This document shows, piece by piece, positions 24,901-33,153 of a stretch of 44,318 nt of DNA (positions are counted from its first letter, which is position 1; every line of letters begins with the position of its first letter). The notes below the pieces were generated by a model. That model was not told the DNA's origin and made no database searches. It was given only the letters and a program-made list of their open reading frames with translations. Both the position numbers and the translations under genes were made by a program. This DNA is from Verrucomicrobia subdivision 6 bacterium. Lineage in GTDB: Bacteria > Verrucomicrobiota > Verrucomicrobiia > Methylacidiphilales > Verrucolacustridaceae. The stretch covers positions 1-44,318 of the forward strand of contig CAMCFB010000006.1 of NCBI GenBank assembly GCA_945874125.1, given 5' to 3'.

Positions 24901-26507
24901 TTTATTTTGACCGCGATTTGGGGTCCGATGTCCGCCGAATTGGTTTGCGTCAAGGAAACCTGATCGACGAAAACACTTCCGAAGTTGGCCTGATAGGCCC
25001 GAAAAAGGGGTTGGAACTTGAGGGTGAGGCGTCCGGCACTAAGAATGGCGGGAGTGGCCTTGAAGGTGGCTTGGTAAGCTTTCCAAGTTCCGAGTTCCCC
25101 AGAGGTTTTTTGGTTGGTCGCGACCTCCCAGGTGATGTCCTTGGTGGCAATTTCAGCGCCGCTGCCATCCATAAATGCGATATTGATGGGGGAGGCGGAG
25201 AAGTTGCTTTCAAACCTAGCTTGGAAAGTGGCGGTGAAGAAATCGCCGTTGGCCGCATTGAAAGGGATATTTTCCTGCATAAAGCCGGCAAAAGGCGTGC
25301 CCTCCCAGCCGGGGAAAAACATGTAAGGGGTATTGGCCTGAGTACCGGGTATGTTGTTCCAGATGGTTGTCGCGTCGGGGGCAACGTTGCTGGTGGTGAT
25401 GATCCGGGCTCCCTCAAAGTAGGTCCAAAATTCTTGTCCCTGGCTGGCGTCGAAATTCGGATCCGCCAGCAGGTTGGCGGGTGTGGTAACAAAGAAATTG
25501 TAAGCACTGCTCGCCGTCGCATTCGATCCCACCACAGTGATCTTGCCGGTGGTGGCGCCGGCTGGCACCACGGCCGTGATACTGGTGCCGCCGCCGTTGA
25601 CGCTCACCGAGGTTGCTGGGGTTCCGTTGAAGCTAACGCTGGGGGAGGATCCAAAAGCAACCCCGGTGATTGTGACTGAGGAGCCCGTCACTCCTGATTT
25701 GGGTGAAACTGTGCCAATAGCGGTTGTTTGCGCCGCTGGATTCGAGACCGTAAGCAGAATATCGTCAAACTCCACTCGGATACCTGCATTGGGGGCAAAA
25801 CCAGGATTTTTCCGGCCAAAGTTGGAGGGGCCTGTCGGGCTGTTGTAAGCAACATAAGCTGGAGCCGTGCTTTGGTTGTTGCCGCTAATTTCGACCGTGA
25901 TTTCGTAACTTGTGGCTGAGCTGCTGAAATTGTAGCGCGACCCCTTGGCGGCTTGTAAGCTGGTGTCATCTAAGGTCCCGCCGATAGTCACCCAATCGCT
26001 GTCGTTTTGAAGAATCGGTTCGAAGGTGATTCGTTTATAGTCAGTAAATGATCCAGGAACGTCGCCACTCGCCATGATCCGGAGGATTGCGACTGCGCCG
26101 TTTGTGGGAAGCCCCTTGGCCCTAACTTTTGCGGTAAATGAAATTTTGCTTAAGTCTGTTTGGCCTAGTCCGTTGGGTGTCGTGATGTTGGTGAGGACCT
26201 GAGCCACATACCATCCGGCATTGGTGGCTTTACTGGAAGAGTTTGCAGTCAAAGCCAGGTAACCACTGGTAGGGAGTGTCGGAAAGCCATTATTATTGGA
26301 AAGACTTGTGACGATTGTTGAGCCGAAAGCTCCAGCCCCAAGATCCGAACCAAACCACCCAAGAGCCTTGCTGGTGTTAAAATTTTCGGAGTACAGAACA
26401 GTCGATTGGGCAAAGGTTTTGGTATGGCTAAATAACGAGAGCAAAAGAAGCAAAACTGTTTTTTGAAATACTTGAAGCGAGGCAAGGCTGGGAAAGCTTC
26501 TTAACAC
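21951..26507 (-). CDS. Multidomain exported GH16 beta-glucanase (laminarinase-like)
   Basis: A 1518-residue secreted enzyme. Order: signal peptide (about 1-34, ending TFAQ); a beta-sandwich module (35-260); an IPT/TIG domain (about 266-345, SPKSGVTGSSVTITG); a CBM-like module (346-535); an ASH/choice-of-anchor-D-like domain (545-640, TISNNDKENSDQSF); two more sandwich modules (641-1045); GH16 (about 1060-1300); FN3 (about 1305-1390); and a C-terminal module (about 1395-1518). The GH16 core has WSDEFDGTTLNSGNW, the catalytic GEIDVMEW (both Glu, about 1174 and 1179) and NLAMGG; this form suits endo-beta-1,3- or 1,3-1,4-glucanases. The tail, with NADANGDGIKEGIQYAFNG and an Ig-like end (FIRLQVTGN), resembles surface-anchoring tails common in Verrucomicrobiota exoproteins. 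The GTG at 26507 is the best start, with the promoter immediately upstream. Confidence 0.92.
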   Translation of the reverse strand: MLRSFPSLASLQVFQKTVLLLLLSLFSHTKTFAQSTVLYSENFNTSKALGWFGSDLGAGAFGSTIVTSLSNNNGFPTLPTSGYLALTANSSSKATNAGWYVAQVLTNITTPNGLGQTDLSKISFTAKVRAKGLPTNGAVAILRIMASGDVPGSFTDYKRITFEPILQNDSDWVTIGGTLDDTSLQAAKGSRYNFSSSATSYEITVEISGNNQSTAPAYVAYNSPTGPSNFGRKNPGFAPNAGIRVEFDDILLTVSNPAAQTTAIGTVSPKSGVTGSSVTITGVAFGSSPSVSFNGTPATSVSVNGGGTSITAVVPAGATTGKITVVGSNATASSAYNFFVTTPANLLADPNFDASQGQEFWTYFEGARIITTSNVAPDATTIWNNIPGTQANTPYMFFPGWEGTPFAGFMQENIPFNAANGDFFTATFQARFESNFSASPINIAFMDGSGAEIATKDITWEVATNQKTSGELGTWKAYQATFKATPAILSAGRLTLKFQPLFRAYQANFGSVFVDQVSLTQTNSADIGPQIAVKINEILQPSNNASKTLISPIVGQPNVYQLKVENNGGQDLTISSVTMSGSSFALAGVTTPLTIAPGASASFSITTSPSSLTDLSGTLTISNNDKENSDQSFVVNLTTTPVNLSDSFNGSETVSQLGWVPDASTAGLLGSSTSSVSAGALQVNIDSSGDTYPWSYSLSKTFASPGTLNLGTSTLLVGLKASGVFGGLTQNKVQVRLESLNNALSVTGGIQLGNWTDETTAGTTGGIEDYFKPDGINDRVVILVPEGGSSFTQAGGTLGSTGVRSSNFDTSAPYYRLVIQATDFEFDLDNSNVIQIDSINLSFGATPFSLTNGSFESDSTDVGPGSAPTSWIQVPAEGVSKNIISNGTKIYNQSTKEEDVTAVSSAFAGTKVMKVYGQNYYIGDVWQGTSQTGAVYQEFSVNTTPSLTVGATIHARGMAKVFSIDPLTSGSTFNYGFKYMDQGNIEIGRSVTTLTSANFSANNWVPLTVNGTVPVGTAKVQLVSEFVQTSSSGNGAVYLDDLSIGFGTISPTATVGSNTYNLVWSDEFDGTTLNSGNWVAETGRGPNNDGWGNNEQQTYTSDSANLRVDSGNLIIQAVKSGPSWTSARIKSQGLRSFQYGKIEFRAKLPTGVGPWPAAWLLGNNISSAGWPACGEIDVMEWRGGFNGVATSDANTIGHAIHSATRHGGNPVEAPRSAVVNPSSAFHTYAVVWTANNLVFSVDGVDKATLTPPTADAAAFQKEFFLILNLAMGGAYVGGSIDSALNSATYEVDYVRVYQAASATVTAPATPAAPAFASVTSTGFTVNWGAVSGATSYKLDVSASSSFASYVTQDQTISGTSQAVTGLSPGTTYYARVRAVNSGGTSASSANGTQATLTSYQQYLSGLGYSTSTAFNADANGDGIKEGIQYAFNGALPRLGTSPATITRSGSTLTYTFDIRDDATISIVTELSTNLTSWTPQAGSVITTTTGAASGYTRKIVTITTTEPKAFIRLQVTGN

Positions 26508-26515
26508 AGTACTAT

Positions 26516-26544
26516 CCTATACTACAACAAGACGAATTTGTCAA
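26516..26544 (-). promoter_or_regulatory. Strong candidate promoter of the GH16 gene
   Basis: On the minus strand a perfect TTGACA (26544-26539) and TATAGG (26521-26516) are separated by 17 bases. The -10 region sits inside AGTATAGGATAGTACT, an imperfect inverted repeat with AGTA/TACT ends that could be an operator. Only eight bases separate the -10 box from the GTG start, so the mRNA would have almost no leader. Confidence 0.6.
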
Positions 26545-26687
26545 TGTGGCGCCTTACATTAAAAATAATTAGCTTACAAATATTTACATCGAATTGAGAC
26601 CTTAGTGATTCCAAGGGGCAATAGATGGGTGCCAAGGGGGTGATGAAGTGGCATCAGAGCACCAAAACGAGTCGGTCGAAAATTAAA

Positions 26688-27884
26688 TCAGTTAAATTTG
26701 TGGATGTAGAAGCCTGACCGCAATTTTGGCTCAAACCAGGTGCTTTTTGGGGGCATGATCTGATCGGCATCGGCCACAGCCAGGATTTGGGATAAAGAAA
26801 CAGCGGGAAGACTGAAAGCGGCGGCGGCTTGGCCCGAATTGACCTTCTTCTCTAACCCTTTTGTGCCATGAATTCCGCCGACGAAATCGAGACGGGCATC
26901 TGTTCTTGGATCCTTCACCTGCAAGATTGGACCGAGCAGGCGATCCTGAAGCGCAGAGGCGTCCAACTTGGCAACTGGGTCCGAATTGGCGTCGGCCTTC
27001 CACGCGAGCTGATGCCATTTTCCTTCTAAAAAGAGTCCGATCTTTCCTGTTTCGTCTGGGGGAGCAGAGGGAGAAGGGGTTACTTGGAAAACTTTTTTCG
27101 CCTCTTCGAGGAATGTGGCGGTAGTGAAAGGATCCAGCTTCAGAACCAGTCGGTGGTAGGGAAGAACCCGAAGCTCAGAAGCAGGGAAATAGACGGTTAG
27201 GATGCCGAGCGGGCCTGGTTTCTCCTTCGCCAAACGAGCTGCCGCCGCCGCCCGATGATGTCCATCGGCGATATAGGAGCGGGAGACTTGGGTGAAGAGG
27301 CGGACGATTTCGGCAGCATCCGGGCAGCGCCAGACGGTGTGTTTGACCCCCCGTTCATCCGTTACCTCCGCTAGGGGTTTTACGGTCAGTTCAATTTCGT
27401 CCATCTGTGCGGTCAGTTCAGGTAGGTCGGGATAAGCGGCGAGTACGGGCCCGGTGAGTGCCCCTAGATGGCGGATCAGAGTGACGCGGTCATCCTCCTT
27501 GTCAGGTCGGGTGAACTCATGTTTCCGCAATTGGCCGGAGGCGTAGTCGCCGAAATCGGCCAGAGCGGCAAAGCCACGTTGACGGTGTTTTCCCTCGATC
27601 ATTCGCACAAGATAGATCGAAGGCTCTGTTTCCTTGAGCAAGGATCCGGTCTCGATCAGACGGGAAAAGTTCTGCGCTGCCTTTTGATAAACCTCAGGCG
27701 CGTTAAATTTCACGCTATCGGGAAACTCAAGGTCAGCCCGATCGACGCGCAGGAGGGTGTCGAGATGATTTTGGGCAAGGGCACGGGATTCGTCCCGTGA
27801 GACGATGTCGTAGGGAACGCAGGTGATCTCGGCCGCCCGAGATGGGTTTACGGTCAAGGCAGGGATGGGATGAATCTTTACCAT
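26688..27884 (-). CDS. DUF1015 family protein
   Basis: A 398-residue cytoplasmic protein of the DUF1015 family. Markers are the N-terminal VPYDIVSRDES, the NHLDTLLRVDR region, FTRPDKEDDR, the strongly conserved YIADGHHRAAAAARL (about residues 215-230), VLPYHRLVLKL near the middle, and a C-terminal half ending in a MPPKSTWFEPKLRSG block that closes with GFYIHKFN. The ADGHHR motif suggests a phosphate- or metal-binding active site related to ParB/sulfiredoxin-like folds, but I give no reaction. The ATG at 27884 has no clear Shine-Dalgarno. In many genomes this gene lies near serine or glycine metabolism genes; here the neighbours are GH16 and a small membrane protein, which say little. Confidence 0.88.
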   Translation of the reverse strand: MVKIHPIPALTVNPSRAAEITCVPYDIVSRDESRALAQNHLDTLLRVDRADLEFPDSVKFNAPEVYQKAAQNFSRLIETGSLLKETEPSIYLVRMIEGKHRQRGFAALADFGDYASGQLRKHEFTRPDKEDDRVTLIRHLGALTGPVLAAYPDLPELTAQMDEIELTVKPLAEVTDERGVKHTVWRCPDAAEIVRLFTQVSRSYIADGHHRAAAAARLAKEKPGPLGILTVYFPASELRVLPYHRLVLKLDPFTTATFLEEAKKVFQVTPSPSAPPDETGKIGLFLEGKWHQLAWKADANSDPVAKLDASALQDRLLGPILQVKDPRTDARLDFVGGIHGTKGLEKKVNSGQAAAAFSLPAVSLSQILAVADADQIMPPKSTWFEPKLRSGFYIHKFN

Positions 27885-27985
27885 GGAGTGTTACGAAGGT
27901 AGCGGGGGGTCAGCTTCTTTGTCTAATTCGATCCGAGCACCGTGGGGATTGTAATGGTTCGGCGAGAGTGGTTAATTCATTGTGT

Positions 27986-28609
27986 ATGGTTTCCTTTGCT
28001 TTGCATCAACTTGGCAAATTCTTCGCGATCCTGACCCTTGTCTCCTTTTTCCTGCCTTGGATGAGAATCCACCCATCCGCTCTTCGGAAGAATACGATGG
28101 AGATCGTTCGGGATGCCAAGTCGGGCGAGTCGGGTTTTTTCAACTCGCTGGTTGGGATGCGTAAGGGAGAGTGGTCGGAAATGTGGGCGGATCCGGCGGA
28201 TGGATTCTCTGGATTCCAGTTGGCCTTTGGCGCGGCCCCGAGAACGCAGCGGGCCAAGGTGCAAAGCGAGTTGGCCTCAGTCGCGCTCGAAAAAAGGGAG
28301 AACCGGCCCCTTTTGGGATGGCTTCTCTTGATTCCTCTTTTGACGGGGTTGGGGTGGGTGGCGTTGAGTCTGCCCAGCGCGCCCGCGATCATCATGGCGC
28401 TGACATCGGCTGGCCTACTGGGGCTGTACGGGATTTTGCGCTGGAAAATGGCGGAGGCTTATTCGGACCGATTGATCGCTCAACTCCAACTCGGGGTCGG
28501 TTGGTGGGGTACGCTTTATGGGATGTTGGGGTTGGCGCTGGTGGGCCTGATCTTTTTGGCCAAAGTCAGGGGGGGCTGGAGAGATTCGCAGGTTACGATG
28601 TTTTCGTAG
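27986..28609 (+). CDS. Membrane protein of unknown function
   Basis: A 207-residue protein with about four membrane segments: about 10-27 (GKFFAILTLVSFFLPWM), 110-128 (LLGWLLLIPLLTGLGWVAL), 132-150 (APAIIMALTSAGLLGLYGI) and 178-196 (WGTLYGMLGLALVGLIFLA). Between the first two is a soluble loop of about 80 residues, Ala- and Lys-rich (FGAAPRTQRAKVQSELASVA). I do not recognise a family. The frame is open 48 codons further upstream, but that part overlaps the DUF1015 start, so the ATG at 27986 is chosen. The last 17 bases overlap the convergent tatA gene. Confidence 0.7.
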   Translation: MVSFALHQLGKFFAILTLVSFFLPWMRIHPSALRKNTMEIVRDAKSGESGFFNSLVGMRKGEWSEMWADPADGFSGFQLAFGAAPRTQRAKVQSELASVALEKRENRPLLGWLLLIPLLTGLGWVALSLPSAPAIIMALTSAGLLGLYGILRWKMAEAYSDRLIAQLQLGVGWWGTLYGMLGLALVGLIFLAKVRGGWRDSQVTMFS

Positions 28610-28832
28610 AGTCTTTGGCGGACGAATCTTTTTTATCGCCGTCCTGCACGGCATTTTTTACCTCTTTTTCGAAATCATCTTTCGCTCGAGAAAACTCGCC
28701 CAGACTACGGCCAATGGAGCGAGCCAGTTCGGGAAGTTTTTTTGCTCCAAACAGGAGAATGATGACCAGAACGATCCAGAACCATTCGGAGCCTTGGGGT
28801 AGACCGAGAGCTAATGGGATGGGGATGAACAT
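28593..28832 (-). CDS. tatA: Sec-independent translocase subunit TatA/TatE
   Basis: A 79-residue protein with the TatA layout: a short hydrophobic helix (about 15-29, SEWFWIVLVIILLFG), the FG-x-KKLPEL hinge, an amphipathic helix (ARSIGRSLGEFSRAKDDFEKE) and a charged, disordered tail. It forms the protein-conducting part of the Tat export pathway for folded proteins in the inner membrane. tatC is not nearby. No clear Shine-Dalgarno precedes the ATG at 28832. Its 3' end overlaps the convergent membrane protein gene by 17 bases. Confidence 0.92.
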   Translation of the reverse strand: MFIPIPLALGLPQGSEWFWIVLVIILLFGAKKLPELARSIGRSLGEFSRAKDDFEKEVKNAVQDGDKKDSSAKDSTKTS

Positions 28833-28883
28833 GTGGTTATTGTAAGACGAAGAGGACGGGTGGCAAGGAAGGGGTTGAGGTGA

Positions 28884-28930
28884 GTAGGGATTAAGGATTG
28901 AAGGGGTTCAGGTGTTTTAAGGATTAGAGG
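28884..28930. repeat. Second copy of the degenerate AGGGATTAAGGA-type repeat
   Basis: The sequence TAGGGATTAAGGATTGAAGGGG and the following TTTTAAGGATTAGAGG resemble the repeat at 21711-21757. It sits between thrC and tatA and runs into the end of thrC. No coding frame explains it. Confidence 0.45.
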
Positions 28931-29967
28931 CCTAAGGCTTTGCGGGCGGCGTCCAAGGTAGGGGCAATGGGCGAGGGGGCATTGGGGAAGAGAGAGAGAA
29001 CGGTATCGGGATCTTTCAAGCCGTGACCCGTCAGCGTCATGCTGACCAGACTTCCTTTCGGAATCCAACCCGCGGCGATGGCCTTACGCAGGCCCGCCAC
29101 TGGAGCGGCGCAGGCCGGTTCGACAAAAATTCCCTCCGTCTGAGCCAGAAGCTGGTAGGCACTCAAAATTTCCTGGTCGGTGACCTTATCGATCCGGCCG
29201 TTTGAATCTTTGGCGGCGGTGAGCGCGCCCGAGCCGCTGGCGGGGTTACCGATGCGAATGGCGGTGGCGATCGTTTGCGGATCTTTCACCGGGTGACCGT
29301 CCACCAGGGGGGCCGCCCCAGCGGCTTGCCAACCAAACATCCGTGGGCGTCGCCCTTGGGGGATCGCCTCACAGAATCCCTTCCAGTAAGCGGTGATGTT
29401 GCCGGCATTTCCGACGGGTAAAAAATGGAAGTCGGGGGTCTGGCCCAACGTTTCCAGAATCTCAAAGGAAGCGGTCTTTTGTCCCTCGATTCTAACCGGG
29501 TTGATGGAGTTGACCACCTCGACCTCTTTCAGGTTCGACATTTGGCGGATCAGGTTGAGCGCATCGTCAAAATTACCGGATATCGGAAGAAGTTTGGCTC
29601 CATGAATCAGAGCTTGGGTTAATTTACCTAACGCAATTTTTCCGGCGGGAATAATGACGGCGGAGGATATTCCTGCCCGGGCGGCGTAGGCGGAGGCGGA
29701 GGTGTTACCCGTGCTGGCGCAGATGACCAGCTTGGCGCCTTTGGCCACCGCGTGGGTGACCGCCATGGTCATTCCCCGATCCTTGAAGGAAGCGGTGGGA
29801 TTCAAGCCCTCATACTTCAGACGCAAATCGAAGTCTCCCCCCATGGCTGCGACCAAACGTGGGGCGGGCAGAAGTGGGGTATTGCCCTCGCAAAGTGTGA
29901 TTACCTTGGCGTTCGCCGGAAGGGGAAGGCGATCGCGAAAGGCGTGAATGATGCCACCCCAACTCAT
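28924..29967 (-). CDS. thrC: Threonine synthase
   Basis: A 347-residue fold-type II PLP enzyme that converts O-phosphohomoserine to threonine, of the short type found in Bacillus. Markers are CEGNTPLLPAPRL, the PLP Lys in PTASFKDRGMTMA (about residue 62), CASTGNTSASAYAARAG, the glycine-rich phosphate loop PVGNAGNITAYWKG and the C-terminal LTGHGLKDPDTV. The ATG at 29967 overlaps the TGA of hom as ATGA, so the two are coupled. Homoserine kinase (thrB), which supplies the substrate, is not in the window. Confidence 0.95.
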   Translation of the reverse strand: MSWGGIIHAFRDRLPLPANAKVITLCEGNTPLLPAPRLVAAMGGDFDLRLKYEGLNPTASFKDRGMTMAVTHAVAKGAKLVICASTGNTSASAYAARAGISSAVIIPAGKIALGKLTQALIHGAKLLPISGNFDDALNLIRQMSNLKEVEVVNSINPVRIEGQKTASFEILETLGQTPDFHFLPVGNAGNITAYWKGFCEAIPQGRRPRMFGWQAAGAAPLVDGHPVKDPQTIATAIRIGNPASGSGALTAAKDSNGRIDKVTDQEILSAYQLLAQTEGIFVEPACAAPVAGLRKAIAAGWIPKGSLVSMTLTGHGLKDPDTVLSLFPNAPSPIAPTLDAARKALGL

Positions 29968-31253
29968 GTTAGATCCTCCACCCGAAGAATCGTGGCGGGT
30001 GCGCGGGTGTTGGGCAGTATGGAGATATGCTCCACCGCGCGGCGAAGGGAGGCGACCGAGGCGGGCTCGAGCAAAAAGACGAGAGGAACCGAACCTGCCC
30101 CGTGGCCTTCGGGTTGGAGGACGGAAGATATGCCGATCTTTTCCGTGCCGAAGATTCCTGCCACTTGGGCCAAAACTCCAGGACGATCCTCCACCTCGAT
30201 TCGAACATAGAACCTCCCGACGGATGCGTTCCGATCGATCAGCTTCATCTTGATGCTGGGTTTGGGAAGAGCGGGTCCAGGGGATTGGTCGCGCAGATTC
30301 TTGGCTGCTTCGGCCAAATCGGCCAGAAGGGCGCTGGAGGTGGCGTCGGGGCCAGCCCCACGGCCGGTGAATTGCACCGGACCAGACAGGTTACCGATCA
30401 ATCCGACGGCGTTGAACGCGCCATGCACCGACGCCATGGGGTGACGCGAGGGAAGAAGAGTTGGGGCGACGCGAACCTCGATCTGGTCGGTTCCGACGGG
30501 GCGAATCATAGCGAGAAGTTTGATGGCATAGCCGAGCTGATGCGCAAAGGAGACATCTTGGGATGAGATTTGGCGGATTCCCTCGATCGGGATCTCGGAA
30601 AACTTGGGCAAGAAACCATAGGCAAGGAAGCAGAGGATGGCGGCCTTGTGGGCGGCATCGATCCCATCCACATCGAGGCGATCGTCGGCTTCGGCATATC
30701 CTAAATCCTTAGCCTGTTGGAGAGCGGTCGCAAAATCGGAACCTGCCTCGGCCATTCGGCTTAAAATGTAGTTGGATGTTCCATTGATGATCCCGTGCAG
30801 GCCGAGTAGCTGGTTAGCGACGAGACCTTCCCGCAAGGCTTTTAAAACGGGAATCCCCCCCGCCACGCTGGCTTCAAAGTAGATGGGAGCGCCCGATTTT
30901 TGGGCTAAGGGAATCAGCTCTTGGCCCCGTTCGGCCAGCAGGGCTTTGTTGGCGGTGACGAGAGGTTTTTTGGCATGGAGAGTTGCTTGGGCGATCTGAA
31001 AGGCCTCGTCGAGGCCACCGACGAGCTCGACGACGATCTGAACGGCGGGATCGGCGATGAGCTTTTTCCAATCCTGAATCGGTTTCGTGGGTAAAGGGTC
31101 GCGGGATTTGGCCGGATTGCGGACGGCGATGCTTTTAATCTCAAGTTGAACGCCCAGGCGCTCGCCGATCAGGGCATCGGCTTTGGGGAGGTTGCGGATC
31201 AGTCCCGACCCGACTGTTCCACAACCGATTAGGCCAATACCGATCTTCTTCAT
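29964..31253 (-). CDS. hom: Homoserine dehydrogenase with ACT domain
   Basis: A 429-residue monofunctional enzyme that reduces aspartate semialdehyde to homoserine with NAD(P)H. The Rossmann loop is GLIGCGTVGSGL (residues 6-17), followed by VVELVGGLDEAF, the catalytic-domain Lys region KPLVTANKALLAERG, GIINGTSNYILSRM and the DDRLDVDGIDAAHKA block. Residues about 350-429 form a regulatory ACT domain (YVRIEVEDRPGVLAQVAGIFG), the usual site of threonine feedback. It is the first gene of the hom-thrC pair and diverges from ychF with about 130 bases between starts. Confidence 0.96.
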   Translation of the reverse strand: MKKIGIGLIGCGTVGSGLIRNLPKADALIGERLGVQLEIKSIAVRNPAKSRDPLPTKPIQDWKKLIADPAVQIVVELVGGLDEAFQIAQATLHAKKPLVTANKALLAERGQELIPLAQKSGAPIYFEASVAGGIPVLKALREGLVANQLLGLHGIINGTSNYILSRMAEAGSDFATALQQAKDLGYAEADDRLDVDGIDAAHKAAILCFLAYGFLPKFSEIPIEGIRQISSQDVSFAHQLGYAIKLLAMIRPVGTDQIEVRVAPTLLPSRHPMASVHGAFNAVGLIGNLSGPVQFTGRGAGPDATSSALLADLAEAAKNLRDQSPGPALPKPSIKMKLIDRNASVGRFYVRIEVEDRPGVLAQVAGIFGTEKIGISSVLQPEGHGAGSVPLVFLLEPASVASLRRAVEHISILPNTRAPATILRVEDLT

Positions 31254-31382
31254 TTACTGATTTGAGCCTGTTTAGGGGGGGGATCGCAAGACCAACCCCA
31301 CGATTGGGTGGAGGAAAAATGCTTTGGCGAAAGGGGCGAGGCCAAGATTGAGGGGGAGGGGGATGTGTGGGTAGAGTGCGCG

Positions 31383-32507
31383 ATGGTACGAGCTGGCATC
31401 GTGGGTCTTCCAAATGTGGGCAAGAGCACACTTTTCAATGCGGTCACTCGCACGAGGAAAGCGCAGGCGGCGAACTATCCGTTTTGTACGATCGAGCCGA
31501 ATGTGGGCATGGTGACGGTCCCCGATGCGCGTCTGGATTGGTTGGCCAAGATGTCTGGAAGCGAGAAAATCCTGCCCGCTTCGATCGAGTTAGTGGACAT
31601 TGCCGGGCTGGTGAAGGGGGCGAGTCAGGGAGAGGGCTTAGGAAATCAGTTTTTGACCCACATTCGGGAGGTGGATGCGATCATTCAGGTGGTGCGATGC
31701 TTTGAGGACGCTGATATTCACCACGTCGCCGGGACGGTGGACCCTTTGCGGGACATTGAGACGATCATCACCGAACTAGTCTTGGCGGATCTAGCCACCG
31801 TGACGAAGCGTCTGGATAAACCTGGGAAAGCGGCTAAGCAGGGGGATGCGCATGCGAAGGCGGAGTTGGCCCTTTTGACCAAGCTGAAGCCACACTTGGA
31901 CGCGGGAAAGCCCGCACTGACGATGGAGATGACGGATGATGAGAAAAAGTTGATGCGTGGATTTTTTCTACTGACGTCCAAGCCCACCCTTTTTGCCTGC
32001 AATGTGAAGGAGGAGGAGTTGGGTGCGCTGTCGCAAGGGGGTCGGGAGGGAAAAACAGGCGGGCAGGTTAAGCTGGTGGAGGATTACTGTCGGACCCATC
32101 TTTCGAGCAAAGCGGTCATCGTGAGTGCTCAGATTGAGTCGGAGCTGGTGGACTTGCCGGAGGCGGAGGGTAAGGAGTATTTAGTGGGGTTGGGGGTGAA
32201 GGAGTCGGGTGTGGGGGGATTAATTCGGGCGGCCTACGATTTGTTGGGCTTGCGGACTTACCTCACGACGGGACCGAAGGAGACGCGGGCGTGGACGATC
32301 CATGCAGGGGACAGAGCGCCGCAGGCTGCGGGGGTGATTCACACCGACTTTGAGAGAGGGTTTATCGCGGCAGAGACCGTGGCCTATGCGGATTTGCAGG
32401 GTGCGGGGACGATGGCGAAAGTGAAGGAGGCGGGAAAACTGCGGGTGGAGGGGAAAGAGTATGTGGTGCAAGATGGGGACGTGATGGATTTTCGATTTAA
32501 TGTGTAG
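31383..32507 (+). CDS. ychF: Ribosome-binding ATPase YchF (Obg-like)
   Basis: A 374-residue P-loop ATPase of the Obg/OLA1 family. The G1 loop is GLPNVGKST, the TIEPNVGMV switch is present and the G3 motif is [14 protein letters not shown]. The G4-like position reads NVKEE, the change that shifts specificity to ATP in this family. The C-terminal TGS domain runs from about 290 ([30 protein letters not shown]). The frame is open 25 codons upstream, but the ATG at 31383 gives the standard N-terminus [14 protein letters not shown]. The gene end overlaps upp by eight bases. Confidence 0.95.
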   Translation: MVRAGIVGLPNVGKSTLFNAVTRTRKAQAANYPFCTIEPNVGMVTVPDARLDWLAKMSGSEKILPASIELVDIAGLVKGASQGEGLGNQFLTHIREVDAIIQVVRCFEDADIHHVAGTVDPLRDIETIITELVLADLATVTKRLDKPGKAAKQGDAHAKAELALLTKLKPHLDAGKPALTMEMTDDEKKLMRGFFLLTSKPTLFACNVKEEELGALSQGGREGKTGGQVKLVEDYCRTHLSSKAVIVSAQIESELVDLPEAEGKEYLVGLGVKESGVGGLIRAAYDLLGLRTYLTTGPKETRAWTIHAGDRAPQAAGVIHTDFERGFIAAETVAYADLQGAGTMAKVKEAGKLRVEGKEYVVQDGDVMDFRFNV

Positions 32508-33153
32508 GGTCCTGCCCCTTTTGAAGAAAAACTTTCATCTCGTTCGTCACCCGCTGGTGCAGCACAAACTGACTTTGCTGCGAAAAAAGACGACCAGTGT
32601 GACCGAGTTTCGGGCGTTGGTCAGTGAGGTCGCAATGTTAATGGGGTACGAAGTTACCCGAGACTTGCCGATGACTACGGAAATGATTGTCACCCCGATG
32701 GAGCGGATGCGGGCTCCCGTCCTGAAAGGGGGAAAGATGGTCCTGGTTCCGATTTTGCGGGCGGGTATGGGTTTGCTGGATGGGATGCTACAAATCTTTC
32801 CTTCCGCCCGGGTGGCGCATATCGGTATTTACCGGGATCATAAGACGCTCGAACCGGTGGAGTACTACTTTAAAGCCTCCAAGACATTACGGGGGCGGGA
32901 TTTGATTTTATTGGATCCAATGCTGGCGACGGGGAATTCCGCCATTGCGGCCACGGATCGTTTGAAGGGGGCTCATCCCCGCTCGATTCGTTTTATGTGT
33001 CTCGTTTCAGCGCCCGAGGGGGTTCGCGCATTTCAGAAAGCACACCCCGATGTTCCGATTTACAGTGCGGCGGTTGACCGAAAATTGAATGATCATGGCT
33101 ATATTCTTCCGGGATTAGGGGATGCCGGGGACAGGATTTTTGGAACGCTTTAG
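32500..33153 (+). CDS. upp: Uracil phosphoribosyltransferase
   Basis: A 217-residue salvage enzyme that makes UMP from uracil and PRPP. The motifs [34 protein letters not shown], the PRPP loop [12 protein letters not shown] and the C-terminal uracil-binding [15 protein letters not shown] are all intact. The ATG at 32500 overlaps the last eight bases of ychF; a TTG at 32521 is an alternative that gives a more usual N-terminus ([20 protein letters not shown]). A small inverted repeat (GTTAG...CTAAC around the palindrome GAACCGGTTC, 33153-33176) follows the stop but lacks a T-run. Confidence 0.96.
   Translation: MCRVLPLLKKNFHLVRHPLVQHKLTLLRKKTTSVTEFRALVSEVAMLMGYEVTRDLPMTTEMIVTPMERMRAPVLKGGKMVLVPILRAGMGLLDGMLQIFPSARVAHIGIYRDHKTLEPVEYYFKASKTLRGRDLILLDPMLATGNSAIAATDRLKGAHPRSIRFMCLVSAPEGVRAFQKAHPDVPIYSAAVDRKLNDHGYILPGLGDAGDRIFGTL

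Noticed and set aside
24888-25679. Plus-strand frame of about 260 codons inside the GH16 gene
   Set aside because: It is a Gly-rich shadow of repetitive beta-sandwich modules on the minus strand.
7694-26507. Classical SusC/SusD polysaccharide utilisation locus
   Set aside because: No TonB-dependent receptor or SusD-like lipoprotein is encoded; uptake is by an ABC importer.
30027-30566. Plus-strand frame inside hom
   Set aside because: Homoserine dehydrogenase motifs on the minus strand are complete over this stretch.
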